This document shows positions 35,581-45,200 of a stretch of DNA of 64,000 nt, piece by piece (positions within the stretch are counted from its first letter, which is position 1; each line of letters opens with the position of its first letter). Under the pieces are notes generated by a model. It was not told where the DNA came from. It was given only the letters and a program-made list of their open reading frames with translations, and ran no database searches. The DNA comes from Desulfomonile tiedjei DSM 6799. Its GTDB lineage: Bacteria; Desulfobacterota; Desulfomonilia; Desulfomonilales; Desulfomonilaceae. Made by a program: the position numbers and the translations under genes. The stretch spans positions 3,290,001 through 3,354,000 of the forward strand of contig NC_018025.1 in the NCBI RefSeq assembly GCF_000266945.1. Direction: 5' to 3'.

Positions 35581-36690
35581 CTAGCGTGCATCTGAGGGCA
35601 CCCCGGAAAGAATTCGCGCGGCGATCTCTTCCATGGTCATGGAGTGCATATTGCCTGCTTCAACCATCTTGCTCACTTCAAACAGGATCTCTTCCAAAGC
35701 GTCCATCAGTTGGGACGACGAAGCAAGGTTTACAGGATGGAACCAGAGATGGAACAACGCCTTTTCTCGAATGGCCGATGCCAATCCTTTCTTGGCCTGC
35801 CGTATGCGATCCGATATGCTCACCAGCCGCCAAAGTCCTTTATACGGAGTGAAGAACATGGAAGCAGGAACATCCACTATTACAGATCGTTCGTTACCGC
35901 AGAGGAGACATTCAAGCTCCGGGTACACGGGCGGGCTCACAGCAAGCAGCTTGTCCGCGAAATGGAACAATTTGGAAGCATATTTCGGTGCTTCCGTCAT
36001 GTTGTACCAGCTTTTTTCGGGTCCCCGAAAACACGTAAAACCCAGTTGGCACAGGATGTCCAGATGACCTATGGAATTTCTCGGAAACACCACAGAGTGC
36101 AGACGGACTCCTTTTTCTTCCGCGAGTCTTCGGCACTCCGTAAGTTGAGATCGCGCCACATCTCCGGAACACTCCGGATCTCCGAGAATAGCATGGCTGA
36201 ATGTATGAGATGCTATTTCGTGCGCTTGGGAAGACCCCAAAATGGCATCCACAATGTCCGGAGCATAGAAAAAGGGATCTTTGTCAACGTCAGAAAACGG
36301 ATCGTGGCTCAACCAACCTTGAGGGTACCAGGAATATTGCGGCTGAAGCACGCGATTATGGCTGGTCGGCCCGTTCTTCGCGCATCGTTGGAGAAAGAGG
36401 TGGCCGACAATGGCCCAAGTTGCCTTAATGCGGTATCTCTCAAACAGAATAAGCAAATCCCGGATTATCTCACGTTCCAGGGCATACTCTTTGTCATATT
36501 TCCGCAGTCCGTCGCGATCGAAGGAACCCCAGGCCAACTCGGTATCGATCGAAATAGTGAAAGCCGCCTCTCCGAGAGGGATCTTCTTCTTTTCTTCGGT
36601 CCAGGGTGTCAGGGGTTGGCCGGCCAATGGAGTCCCGCTTCTGCAAGCATTTGATCGAGATACTGCCTTCCCTTGATCAGCCTCGCCCAC
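35581..36690 (-). CDS. second polysaccharide deacetylase-like protein
   Basis: Up to 369 residues with a NodB-like fold: FTISIDTELAWGSF (Asp-x-Glu metal site), KATWAIVGH, HEIASHTFSHAIL (H-x-x-x-H) and ALFHLWFHPVNL. Compared with the XrtA-type protein in the same locus it is longer, with inserts around 110-150. The start is uncertain: GTG 36690 overlaps the upstream gene by 82 nt without a clear ribosome site, and conserved sequence only begins near residue 40, so a later non-ATG start is possible. Likely acts on a glycan in the locus. Confidence 0.75.
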   Translation of the reverse strand: MGEADQGKAVSRSNACRSGTPLAGQPLTPWTEEKKKIPLGEAAFTISIDTELAWGSFDRDGLRKYDKEYALEREIIRDLLILFERYRIKATWAIVGHLFLQRCAKNGPTSHNRVLQPQYSWYPQGWLSHDPFSDVDKDPFFYAPDIVDAILGSSQAHEIASHTFSHAILGDPECSGDVARSQLTECRRLAEEKGVRLHSVVFPRNSIGHLDILCQLGFTCFRGPEKSWYNMTEAPKYASKLFHFADKLLAVSPPVYPELECLLCGNERSVIVDVPASMFFTPYKGLWRLVSISDRIRQAKKGLASAIREKALFHLWFHPVNLASSSQLMDALEEILFEVSKMVEAGNMHSMTMEEIAARILSGVPSDAR

Positions 36691-37445
36691 CGAACGAGCT
36701 TCTGATCGATTTCCTCAGGCAAAAGGCTTCGGATAAAGGGTTTCACGCCGTTAGGCTGGGTGTTCGCTAATTCCTTCGCAGAGAAACAATCTCGCACCGA
36801 CAAGTCCGGTTCTATTCCTGCTTCACGGCATACCTGCAGGCCTTCGGGCATCCATTTTCCTTGGACGAGACCGTTGCAGTATTCCATGGCAGGTTCGTAA
36901 AGCCCGAGGTACCTTTCCGGCATCATGTCGCTCACCAGACTGGCTATCTCTTCAAATTGCCAGGCGGTCATTCCCGGCCAGGCCAACGATCTGAGAAGCT
37001 CAGTGCTCCAGATTCCCGCTTGAGTAGACACTCTGAAATCATCTCCTTTTCTGATTTCGCCTACTCCGGGAATATCCGGAATCCTCTTGCTGGGTGGAGG
37101 CAGGGGAAAGAGTCTGAAACATCCGAGGTCGAGTTTTTCCGCCAATTCCACCATCTTGACAACAAGATCCGTATTCGTCTCCTTGGTCAGGAAAAAATCT
37201 TCCAAAAGGAGAATGATCCTGGACCTGTCCACAGCATCCAGCATCAGGTGGAGATTCTCTGTCCAACTCCGGTCTTCCCCGACAGGAATGCAGGTGACCC
37301 CTTCGAATCTGAAATCAACGAAATTCGATCCCAGGTACACAGGGTAAGGGCAATCAGGCCATCTCTTGTGAAAGAGCCGGAAATACGGTTCCCATACATC
37401 GGAATACTTGTCGCACGAAACCACGAGAACAGCTAGATCAGTCAT
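36609..37445 (-). CDS. glycosyltransferase-like protein of unknown specificity
   Basis: A 278-residue protein. LAVLVVSCDKYSDVWEPYF and YPVYLGSN look like the start of a GT-A-like domain, and ILLLEDFFLTKETN sits where a D-x-D-type site would be (here E-D). I know similar 'capsular biosynthesis' proteins from polysaccharide loci, but no characterised function. No membrane segment. It overlaps the downstream deacetylase frame and the upstream GT2 gene (8 nt). Confidence 0.6.
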   Translation of the reverse strand: MTDLAVLVVSCDKYSDVWEPYFRLFHKRWPDCPYPVYLGSNFVDFRFEGVTCIPVGEDRSWTENLHLMLDAVDRSRIILLLEDFFLTKETNTDLVVKMVELAEKLDLGCFRLFPLPPPSKRIPDIPGVGEIRKGDDFRVSTQAGIWSTELLRSLAWPGMTAWQFEEIASLVSDMMPERYLGLYEPAMEYCNGLVQGKWMPEGLQVCREAGIEPDLSVRDCFSAKELANTQPNGVKPFIRSLLPEEIDQKLVRWARLIKGRQYLDQMLAEAGLHWPANP

Positions 37446-38364
37446 TGCTATTGTGAAAACTCCACTGGCTTAATGTGAGATAATGAAGAAGCTTGAGACG
37501 ACTTCTTATTTTACCTAATTGGCTTCTTACAGCTATATGAATACGATTTTGCAGCCATCCCACCGGTGTTCTCAAGAAAAGGTTTTTTCTTTCCAGAGCA
37601 TTGAGAAATGGAACTGCTTTTTCCCGTGCAAAGGCCATGATTCCATCCATAGTGTCGTAAGCCCTGTGCAACGCGCACTGTGAAAGCCGATCCATGAACA
37701 TTGCTTCCATGTCTCCCTGAGATATGCCGGATGTAATGTATTCGTAATTTAATTTTGCGGAAATGAGCGGTCGTTCTTTTATTCTTGTATGGCTGACCAT
37801 ATGTTTGTGGACGCGATATTTGATGTACGGTCGTGAAATTCTCCCAACAGGTCCCCCGTAGTGTTTCAACCGCAGGAAAAAATCGATGTCCTCCAGGATA
37901 CGGGCTTCGCTCCTGTGGACCGGGATTGTTCTTGCTACGTCGGCCCGGTAGAGGAAGCACTGCCATGTGAACTCCTGGTATCCGATTCGTCTGCTTTTTT
38001 CATCGATGATAAGACCGTCGGTGCTGACGGCTGCAAATTCTTCGTGTTCCTGCATATAGTTCCACATGACTTCAAATGCGTCCGGCATGTAAACATTGTC
38101 ATCCGAGGACCAACTCCAGTATTTGCCGGATGCTTCACGAAAACCCCGATTCATGGCCTCGGCCTGCCCCCGGTTTTCCGTTTTTATAACCACGAGCCGA
38201 GGATCGTCGTACTGCTGCATGATATACTCGGACTTATCCGTGCTTCCGTCAATAACCACAATCAGCTCTAATTCTCGAAAAGTCTGATTCAAGCATGAAT
38301 CGACGGATTCCCGAAGAAATCGCTCCCCATTAAAGGTTGGCAGCACAATCGAAATTATCGCCAC
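37438..38364 (-). CDS. GT2-family glycosyltransferase
   Basis: A 308-residue GT-A enzyme. SIVLPTFNGERFLRESVDSCLNQ and LIVVIDGSTD are the nucleotide-binding start, WSWSSDDNVY carries the metal-binding acidic motif, and SEARILEDIDFFLRL the catalytic base region. No membrane anchors except a possible C-terminal amphipathic helix. It overlaps the genes on both sides, so it is co-translated. It probably adds one sugar in the cytoplasm to the lipid-linked repeat. Confidence 0.88.
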   Translation of the reverse strand: MAIISIVLPTFNGERFLRESVDSCLNQTFRELELIVVIDGSTDKSEYIMQQYDDPRLVVIKTENRGQAEAMNRGFREASGKYWSWSSDDNVYMPDAFEVMWNYMQEHEEFAAVSTDGLIIDEKSRRIGYQEFTWQCFLYRADVARTIPVHRSEARILEDIDFFLRLKHYGGPVGRISRPYIKYRVHKHMVSHTRIKERPLISAKLNYEYITSGISQGDMEAMFMDRLSQCALHRAYDTMDGIMAFAREKAVPFLNALERKNLFLRTPVGWLQNRIHIAVRSQLGKIRSRLKLLHYLTLSQWSFHNSND

Positions 38365-39629
38365 GAATAGTCTCCTCGAAGACTATATTCCTGCCGCGCA
38401 ATTCGGGCACGCCGCTGCCATTCGCGATAGCGCAGAAAAGTCCCGGTGATAAACGGAAGCAGCGCGAGCACAAGCAATCCGGGGACAACCTGTACGCGTT
38501 GTCGCACCAATAAGCCTTCATTTGGCAAGTATGTGAATATGACGGAAAACATCAAGATCGCCAGTATACTTACGCGGACAATGGGCATGCTCAGCAGCCA
38601 TCTTCTTTGTTCTCTTCGTGCCCGCAACCATCCGACAATAATGAGACATGTCAGGCTCCAGGTTTCCACCGAGCTCACAAATACTCTGGTGGATTTGATA
38701 TCCCATGGAAACGGTCTGAAGAACACGGCAGTGAAACCGGATATGAAAAACGTTGCACCTTCAGGCCCATAATCTATGTAGGACCCCTGAGTCGGATCTG
38801 CAACACCGGTTGCACGTTGTGATAGGCTCTTGACCATCATATCCGGAGAATCCACTTTTGTGCCTGTCACGCGTTCCAGTCCCTTGAGCGTTAGAGGGAT
38901 GGAGACAATCAGCAGAATTACCACCAGCCCCCTCTTCCCACGCTGGATGAGTTCCACTGCTGCGCAGGCCAGCAACCAGACTGCGCACACGTGAGGTCTC
39001 AGGATGCCTCCAATTGCTACACCGGCTATGGCAGAAAATCCTATTGTTGAGGCTTTGCCCTGGTTCATTGCGGGCATGATGGAGAGAATCTGGCAAACGC
39101 TCCAGTACATGAGTCCTTCTTTCATGTTACTGGTTGTCCAAAACACCGCGGATGGGAAGAAAATTACGAGATAACCCCATAATTCGACGTTCTTCACGGG
39201 TACAAAGCCGCGCATAAAGGTTCTGGCCAGAGTGAGTCCCCCCATGAACCCCAAGAAAGCGTTAATAGATACTGCGCTCAGTTCGGTGACTCCACCGAAA
39301 TAGTTAAGATAGGCAAGGTACGCCACATAGGCGTCATTGGATAGTGGGAACGAATCTCCGAAGGGCCATTCACCTCTTGCCAGATTTGCGGACATGGTCA
39401 ACGCGCGCGTCCAATGCACTCCTCCATCTGCACGAGAAATACCGAGAAGGTAATAGACGTAAGTCTCGCTCAGCCAGGAATACGCCAACCAAAGCAACCC
39501 CAGAATCATCACGTTGTGCCGGAACGAGTCGGTAAATGTCCCTTTTCGCAGGTAATGACCTGTCGCTACGGGAACAAGAATCATGAGGAGAATGAGGACC
39601 AAAAGATCCGAAATATTCCACTCGGACAT
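38355..39629 (-). CDS. polytopic membrane protein, possible Wzy-like polymerase
   Basis: A 424-residue inner-membrane protein with about ten hydrophobic helices and a large periplasmic loop (about 240-285, PTQGSYIDYGPEG). Its place among glycosyltransferases and its layout fit an O-antigen or exopolysaccharide polymerase, but no conserved residue proves this. It overlaps the GT2 gene by 10 nt. Upstream lies a 480-bp gene-free gap, so a new promoter may exist there. Confidence 0.65.
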   Translation of the reverse strand: MSEWNISDLLVLILLMILVPVATGHYLRKGTFTDSFRHNVMILGLLWLAYSWLSETYVYYLLGISRADGGVHWTRALTMSANLARGEWPFGDSFPLSNDAYVAYLAYLNYFGGVTELSAVSINAFLGFMGGLTLARTFMRGFVPVKNVELWGYLVIFFPSAVFWTTSNMKEGLMYWSVCQILSIMPAMNQGKASTIGFSAIAGVAIGGILRPHVCAVWLLACAAVELIQRGKRGLVVILLIVSIPLTLKGLERVTGTKVDSPDMMVKSLSQRATGVADPTQGSYIDYGPEGATFFISGFTAVFFRPFPWDIKSTRVFVSSVETWSLTCLIIVGWLRARREQRRWLLSMPIVRVSILAILMFSVIFTYLPNEGLLVRQRVQVVPGLLVLALLPFITGTFLRYREWQRRARIARQEYSLRGDYSWR

Positions 39630-39729
39630 CGTTCGTATTACCCGTTACGGCCTATTCTTCTCGTGCATTCACGTACTGAGAAGGATGAGATCAAAAGTAA
39701 TCGCGGTTTGTGCAGAGCGATTCATCGAG

Positions 39730-39865
39730 ATTGGCAGCCACCGGCCTCGGTGACGCTGGACTAGATTTAGATATATCAACCGATTGTGCCCGGCAGAGAC
39801 GCCGGGCGCTACTGATACTTTTCTTGTAGGTATCGGATTACTTCAAAACTTTCGAGAAACACTAA
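39730..39865. repeat. decayed MITE relative plus short repeat
   Basis: GGCAGAGACGCCGGGCGCTACTG followed by ACTTCAAAACTTTCGAGAAAC matches the pair at 23105-23190; the part before it resembles the left half of the MITE core only loosely. It fills part of the gap upstream of the polymerase-like gene. Confidence 0.5.
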
Positions 39866-39934
39866 GTAGGTAACCGTTCAGTCACGTGGAGCAGAGAAGA
39901 TCTTCTCACATGATTGTGAAACCACTGACTTTTT

Positions 39935-40020
39935 AAATCCCCCCTACCCCCTTTATTAAGGGGGGAATTGCACGTGCCTTCTTTACCCCCCTTTTATAAA
40001 GGGGGGTAGGGGGGATTTTT
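39935..40020. repeat. C6/G6 palindrome, long hairpin
   Basis: AAATCCCCCCTACCCCC at the left and its exact inverse at the right (about 40002-40018), with further C/G runs inside, can form an 86-nt hairpin. The same design lies within the nested MITE at 16790-16880 and, shorter, at 12371-12409. It lies downstream of the GT4 gene at 40109 and could end that transcript. Confidence 0.65.
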
Positions 40021-40108
40021 CCCACGAATAGCTGAAAGGATACATAAGTCGTCATGTTTCTCTGATGCGTAATTCATCAGCCCCGCAACCTGTTCGTGCA
40101 GAAACGCC

Positions 40109-41299
40109 TTACTCCGAGACGAATCGATTTGCTCTTTCTTCAGCAGAAGCAGTTTGAAATGCGAGCAATTCCGCGTACAACGCGAGGAGACGTCCGGCAG
40201 CCGCATGTAAAGAAAACTGCTGCTGTATCCGCTCACGCCCTGCCCTTGCCAACTCTTCAGCCGATCCGGGATTCCTGAGAAGCTTCAGAACCGAATCGGC
40301 CATGCCGTCGGTATCGTGTACGTCGTGCAACAATGCCGTAGTTCCTTCTTCAACAGCTTCCGAAAGTCCCGGAATTCTGGATCCTACAACAGGCAGCCCT
40401 GCAGCTTGAGCTTCCAGAGCGACCACCGGCAGGCCTTCATGGAGAGAAGGAAGGAGAAACATATCACTTTTCGTCATGAGATCGAGAACATCATCCCGCA
40501 ATCCCAGGAATCGAACAAACTCGTCCAGTCCAGCGGATTCGACCATTTCCCGTATTACTGTCTTCAGAGGGCCTTCTCCTATCAAGATAAGGCGGGCATC
40601 CGGGAAATTGTTCACTAGTCTCCGAAATACCTCAAGCAAACCTCTGTGGTTCTTCTGTTCGATAAATCTCCCCACATGGAGAATGAGTTTGCTGTGCGGG
40701 CCGAATCCAAGGGATTCACGGAACGATCTCTTCCCGGCTTCACAAGAGACAGGAGGTACGCGGACTCCCAAATAAAGGACTCTCGATTTTCGCGACAGAT
40801 CGGTTCGCCCGGAGATCATTGCATTCAGGACCCCCTGAGAGACTCCTGATAATATGTCAGTATGTTCCAGCGCATACCGAATGCTCAAGCGAGCGTACAG
40901 GTTCCTGAGCTGACTGAGAATTGGCAAGCGCAGCCACCACATGGATGCCTGCGTGAAATCGGTATTATGAAACGTAGTGATAACCGGGACACCTTCGTTC
41001 CGGGCTATCCATACAGGGAACCCGCTGTATACCCCCAGATGATTGTGGATAAGATCGTAGTTTTCCTGCTTCAGCACCCTACGTAGGCCGGTGTAAAAGC
41101 CCAGATGATCCGGACGTAGAGGAATGTGAAATACACATGCGCCAAGTCCTTCAGCCTGTTCCGCCCAAGGACCGGTATCAGGCCCCATGCAGCACACATC
41201 CATTCGGCAGGATTCCGGCGAGACTTCTCCAAGCATGCTGATGAGCCAGCTTTCCAAACCTCCCCTGTAAAAGGAATAGATCAAATGCAACACACGCAT
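40109..41299 (-). CDS. GT4-family glycosyltransferase
   Basis: A 396-residue GT-B enzyme. RVLHLIYSFYRGGLESWL is the acceptor-side start; LILHVGRFIEQKNHRGLLEVF and LPSLHEGLPVVALEAQAAGLPVV give the donor site with the E-x7-E motif. Resembles EpsF/TIGR03088-like transferases. It lies 11 bp after the next GT4 gene, in the same operon. The start is supported by AGAAG. Sugar specificity is unknown. Confidence 0.88.
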   Translation of the reverse strand: MRVLHLIYSFYRGGLESWLISMLGEVSPESCRMDVCCMGPDTGPWAEQAEGLGACVFHIPLRPDHLGFYTGLRRVLKQENYDLIHNHLGVYSGFPVWIARNEGVPVITTFHNTDFTQASMWWLRLPILSQLRNLYARLSIRYALEHTDILSGVSQGVLNAMISGRTDLSRKSRVLYLGVRVPPVSCEAGKRSFRESLGFGPHSKLILHVGRFIEQKNHRGLLEVFRRLVNNFPDARLILIGEGPLKTVIREMVESAGLDEFVRFLGLRDDVLDLMTKSDMFLLPSLHEGLPVVALEAQAAGLPVVGSRIPGLSEAVEEGTTALLHDVHDTDGMADSVLKLLRNPGSAEELARAGRERIQQQFSLHAAAGRLLALYAELLAFQTASAEERANRFVSE

Positions 41300-41310
41300 G
41301 AATGTGCTTC

Positions 41311-42465
41311 TTAGCCGAGGTTCCGATCGGTTCCAAGGTAAATGAGTTCGAGTTCCCCTAAGGAATGTCGTATGTTGAACTGGCTTTCCTCTGCTGTTCG
41401 AAGAGCCTCGTCTGCTGTAACAGGACGATCTGCATGAAGCAAAGAAATAACATTCTCAGCCCATCGATCCGCAGTCAACGACAAAGGCAGCCGGGTGATC
41501 AACTCGAGTACAATGTCCGCTTCGTGAGGAATGTTCTCGGAGATGAGACAGGGCAATCCTGATGCTTGTGCTTCGATAACAGCCAATCCCATCCCTTCGT
41601 AAAGCGACGGAAACAGGAAAAGATCGACTGCGGACAGGATGCGGGGAACGTCCGGACGAGATCCGAGGAACCTGACATGACCCTGCAAACCGAGCGCTGA
41701 GACCTTTTCTTGAATCTCGCCTTGCAACGGGCCGTTTCCGATGAACACCAGACGCAGGTTTGAATCCCTGTTCAGCGCGTGCGAAAAGACCTCGAGGACA
41801 AAGGGACAATTTTTCGGCTGGGTGAATCTACCCACATGGGCAACAATCTTGTCCGTGGGGTTCAGCCCCATTTCAGCCCTGATGGTATGGCGTTCGTGGG
41901 TTTCATGAAACGGAGAAAAATCGATGCCGCAGAAAAGGATGCGACGCTTCGGATGAGTTTCCCATTTCGGTCCGAACAGATCTTCAGCCGCAAGTCTCCC
42001 GGCAGCTAATCCGAGCGTTGCGTATCTTTCCAGCGCCTTGTCCATAAACGCCAAATAGGCACGTCTGGAGATTCCCCACTCGTTTGCCACACTTCTCAGA
42101 TCGCTATGGCTATGGGCAATGCGGACAGGGATACGTGCTCTCTTTGCCAGCCACAAATTCACGCCGGAAAACCGATGACAGTGGCCGTGCAGCACGTCGT
42201 ACGGTCCGTATTCTTTGAGGATACGCGAAAAGGTCCGGCAGTAGGTGACTATATTTCGATATTCAGGGCAGGGAATGACCCGAGCCCCTAATGAACGTGC
42301 TTCTTCGTCGTACGCACACGGTTCGTCCGTATGGACCAGAAAATCCAGATGGAATGTGTCACGCTCGATATGGCGCAAAACGGTCATGAGCCAGGTTGCA
42401 ATCCCTCCTCTTTCCATCGAATCCAGCACGTGCAGGATCCGTCGGGGACGCCGGTACGAGTTCAT
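41311..42465 (-). CDS. GT4-family glycosyltransferase (EpsF-like)
   Basis: A 384-residue GT-B enzyme. RILHVLDSMERGGIATWLM, YDVLHGHCHRFSGVNLWLAK, KIVAHVGRFTQPKNCPFVLEV and FPSLYEGMGLAVIEAQASGLP are typical of EpsF/CapM-like transferases. It overlaps pseG by ATGA and precedes a similar GT4, from which it differs enough not to be a recent duplicate. Likely uses a nucleotide sugar made by the Pse-type genes just upstream. Confidence 0.88.
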   Translation of the reverse strand: MNSYRRPRRILHVLDSMERGGIATWLMTVLRHIERDTFHLDFLVHTDEPCAYDEEARSLGARVIPCPEYRNIVTYCRTFSRILKEYGPYDVLHGHCHRFSGVNLWLAKRARIPVRIAHSHSDLRSVANEWGISRRAYLAFMDKALERYATLGLAAGRLAAEDLFGPKWETHPKRRILFCGIDFSPFHETHERHTIRAEMGLNPTDKIVAHVGRFTQPKNCPFVLEVFSHALNRDSNLRLVFIGNGPLQGEIQEKVSALGLQGHVRFLGSRPDVPRILSAVDLFLFPSLYEGMGLAVIEAQASGLPCLISENIPHEADIVLELITRLPLSLTADRWAENVISLLHADRPVTADEALRTAEESQFNIRHSLGELELIYLGTDRNLG

Positions 42466-43490
42466 GTCTTTTCCGACCGCTCCATGGCTTCGATCACACG
42501 TCTGGCTCCGTAGCCGTCCACTAACGAGCCAGAAACCCGAGCGAACTCTCTGAGTCTGTCGGTGTTGCGGAGAAAATCGCCCAATCGTGCGGAAAGCTCT
42601 GGATCCTGAGCTTTTCCCAGAACGTAAAGAGCCCCGTCATCAGCCAAAGCCTTTGTGCCGGGTTCCTGGTTGTCAGCCAGAATTACCACCGCGGCGGGAA
42701 TTCTCATGAATGCCAGTTCCCACAATGTGCTTCCTCCGGCAGTTATGGCGACGTCCGCCCAGGCCATGAGATCGGACACGTTGAAAGGATTTCGTACAGT
42801 TTTAAATGCTCCCGGATCGTTTCTGGACATTAGGGAAAGTTCTTCAAAATGCGAGAATGCAGGTCCGGCAAGTACCTTTACCTGCGTATCAGGCAAATCG
42901 AGACTTTTCAATGCTCTTAGCACGCAGCACGTGGCGTTGTCGGGATCTGCAGCCCCCATGGTGACAAGAATATTGCGGACCCTGGAGGGAAATTCGCGTT
43001 CCCGACCATGCCATTGTTTGAATTCAGGTCTCAGCAGCGTATAGCGAGTCCCAAGGAGCAATCTCGTATTGGTTTCGCATTTGTACACGAGAGATTCAGC
43101 GCCGAAATTCTGATTCAGGATGATATCTGCAATGTAACCCGTCTGGTGCGCGGTATCGTCGATGACGAGCAGACGAAATCCAATATCTTTCAGAGCCCGT
43201 TGAAAAGATATGTCAAAATGATATCCATCCAGAATCACCCACGTATCAGCCGGTGCGAGATCCCGCGCTAGTCTTTGCATGAGAGCGAGATCCGAGGCAT
43301 CCGGATACGAAGCTGACGGACTGATGAGTTCGATCCCTGCATCCTGAATTCGAGCTTTCAACGCATCACTGTCACAATGGCTGACGAAGACCGCTTTTCC
43401 ACCTGTCGTCTGCCATTCCAAAGCCAAGGCGAGACATCTCATGATGTGCCCGGCCCCGATGCGGGTCCCGCCATCAGCCCTGACAATCAT
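42462..43490 (-). CDS. pseG: UDP-2,4-diacetamido-trideoxy-altropyranose hydrolase-like
   Basis: A 342-residue GT-B-fold hydrolase of the PseG family, which removes UDP from the diacetamido sugar during pseudaminic acid synthesis. IVRADGGTRIGAGHIMRCLALA is the hallmark start; ILVTMGAADPDNAT and ITAGGSTLWELAF line the UDP site. I place the start at 43490, where the family begins; the frame is open 40 codons further through a palindromic repeat, with no family resemblance there. Next to it are an SpsF-type cytidylyltransferase and PseB/PseC. Confidence 0.87.
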   Translation of the reverse strand: MIVRADGGTRIGAGHIMRCLALALEWQTTGGKAVFVSHCDSDALKARIQDAGIELISPSASYPDASDLALMQRLARDLAPADTWVILDGYHFDISFQRALKDIGFRLLVIDDTAHQTGYIADIILNQNFGAESLVYKCETNTRLLLGTRYTLLRPEFKQWHGREREFPSRVRNILVTMGAADPDNATCCVLRALKSLDLPDTQVKVLAGPAFSHFEELSLMSRNDPGAFKTVRNPFNVSDLMAWADVAITAGGSTLWELAFMRIPAAVVILADNQEPGTKALADDGALYVLGKAQDPELSARLGDFLRNTDRLREFARVSGSLVDGYGARRVIEAMERSEKT

Positions 43491-43504
43491 GGAATCAGCC
43501 CGAA

Positions 43505-43586
43505 TTGAGAGATTTTTTGGAACGAGTTGCGGGGAGGGACTTTTTGCAAAAAGTCCCTCCCCGCGCCCCTCCCCAAAAACTCTCAA
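43505..43586. repeat. perfect 36-bp palindrome with outer inverted repeat
   Basis: GCGGGGAGGGACTTTTTG and its exact inverse meet at 43546/43547 (43529-43564). Outside, TTGAGAG at 43505 mirrors CTCTCAA at 43580-43586, with T-runs and GG between. It sits between the cytidylyltransferase and pseG genes and would form a very stable RNA hairpin, which may set the ratio of the two proteins. Confidence 0.75.
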
Positions 43587-43624
43587 TATATCTGTCGATA
43601 CTTGCGACATTTACGGTCTCATAT

Positions 43625-44359
43625 TCAGAGAGTCTTCTGCTCAACGTGTCGGTTGATTTCCAGCAACTCCGGCTTCTGTTTCAGCAACTGCACTGCATCC
43701 CTGTACGAGAACCGCGGATTTCCGAGATGATTGAATACGCTCCGGGCGAATTCCAGGTCTTCGGGAGTATCGACAGTCCAGCGCATGTATGCGAGGTCTT
43801 CTTCGGATATCATGCGTTTTACGGAAAACAGATCAGGATGAGAGTAGATGAATGGCGTCACGTGCTCTCGCCATGCAGGGTTTTTGTCCTCTCGCCATGC
43901 CCGTTCCAATGACGAAAAGGAAAAGACCTCCGCAGAAAGCCCAAGCGGAAATCCTCCTTCTTCTGACGTCACATAGTCCGGCTGTGGCTGAGAATCGAGA
44001 AAACAATGTACTGCTTCGTCAACGAATCTTCCGTCTACAAAGGGATTATCCCCGGTTAGCCTGACAACGACGTCTGCACGGAAGAAGACAGCAGCTTCAT
44101 AATAACGATCGAGCACATCGTTTTCCGATCCTCTGTAATAAGGAATACGAAGGACCTCTGCCAATCGCGCCAGTTCATCGTCAGTTTCGAGCAGAGTTGT
44201 TGCCAAGACCAGAGTATCGAGCGTCTTCGAGTCAGACAGTCTGTCGAGAATGATGGAAACCATAGGTTTGCCGCAAATCGCAGCCAGAACCTTTGCCGGG
44301 AGACGCGTCGATCCTGTACGCGCCTGGAGAATACCGACGATTCTGGGATTGCGCTTCAT
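43625..44359 (-). CDS. SpsF-type cytidylyltransferase
   Basis: A 244-residue nucleotidyltransferase. GILQARTGSTRLPAKVLAAICGKPM is the CTP-binding signature in the form seen in SpsF and related sugar-acid activators rather than classical PseF/NeuA (PARGGSKRIP). VVRLTGDNPFVD is the metal site. Expected role: make a CMP-sugar from a nonulosonic-type acid. It stands in the place of pseF in the locus. The start at 44359 (MKRNPRIVGILQ) is chosen by family; the ribosome site is weak. Confidence 0.83.
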   Translation of the reverse strand: MKRNPRIVGILQARTGSTRLPAKVLAAICGKPMVSIILDRLSDSKTLDTLVLATTLLETDDELARLAEVLRIPYYRGSENDVLDRYYEAAVFFRADVVVRLTGDNPFVDGRFVDEAVHCFLDSQPQPDYVTSEEGGFPLGLSAEVFSFSSLERAWREDKNPAWREHVTPFIYSHPDLFSVKRMISEEDLAYMRWTVDTPEDLEFARSVFNHLGNPRFSYRDAVQLLKQKPELLEINRHVEQKTL

Positions 44360-44453
44360 GCCATGCAAACGAGTGGAAAGCTGATAAGATCTGGGAAACC
44401 CTTCTTGTAAGAAGTGTTTCCCAGCCCCTTCTGCTTTGAAAGCAAATTGGTAA

Positions 44454-45200
44454 TCAAAGATATTGGCCGGCATCGACCTTGATTATCTGTCCGGTGACGT
44501 GCCGTGCTGCATCGCTGCAGAGGAAGCTCACTACCGGTGCAATGTCTTCAGGGGTTCCGAGCCGTTTGATGCTGCACTCTTTGAGGACCAGATCGCGAAT
44601 CAGCTCGGGCGTGTTCGTCTGTGAAGGAGTCTCTATGTAACCAGGGGCAACGAGGTTCACATTTACGTTAAATTGGCCCAATTCCGCTGCCGCAGTTTTC
44701 ACCAGGCCCGTGAGACCGGCCTTTGCCGCATTGTAACTTGCAGTGCCAATGCGCCCGCGGAGACCGTTAATGGAGCCGATGCAGACAATTTTGCCGCGCT
44801 TCTGTTTTACGAAAACGGTGCATGCAGCCCGTATGTAGTTGAAAGCGCCTTTCAGGCACACGTTGACCGGTTCGTCCCAATCCTGTTCAGTCATGCGCCA
44901 TATACCCGCAGCTCGGGCGATACCCGCATTGCATATAAGAATGTCCAGGCCGCCTAGCTTTTCGGCAATTTCTTCCACTATTTCGTGGGCTCTTGAGAAA
45001 TCCGCGGCATTCGCCTGGAACGCTTCGGTTCTCCTGCCGATTTTCTGGAGTTCATTCTTGGTAGCTTCGGCTGAAGCAGCATCCTCCAGGAAGGTGAATG
45101 CAACATCAGCCCCTGCACAGGCCAAATGCAGAGCGATTTCCCTGCCGAGCCCGCGAGATCCTCCGGTCACCAGCGCTATTCGTCCCTTGAGCTCTGTCAT
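44454..45200 (-). CDS. short-chain dehydrogenase/reductase
   Basis: A 248-residue classical SDR, FabG-like. TGGSRGLG binds NAD(P), ICNAGIA is the NAG motif, and GSINGLRG, with YNAAK, gives the Ser-Tyr-Lys catalytic set. FabG-like in sequence, but its overlap (ATGA) with a Gfo/Idh gene, between pseC and the cytidylyltransferase, points to sugar oxidation or reduction. Its substrate may be a keto sugar of the Pse-type route. Confidence 0.85.
   Translation of the reverse strand: MTELKGRIALVTGGSRGLGREIALHLACAGADVAFTFLEDAASAEATKNELQKIGRRTEAFQANAADFSRAHEIVEEIAEKLGGLDILICNAGIARAAGIWRMTEQDWDEPVNVCLKGAFNYIRAACTVFVKQKRGKIVCIGSINGLRGRIGTASYNAAKAGLTGLVKTAAAELGQFNVNVNLVAPGYIETPSQTNTPELIRDLVLKECSIKRLGTPEDIAPVVSFLCSDAARHVTGQIIKVDAGQYL

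Noticed and set aside
43625-44359. Calling the cytidylyltransferase pseF
   Set aside because: The CTP-binding motif is QARTGSTRLP, as in SpsF, not PARGGSKRIP as in PseF/NeuA.
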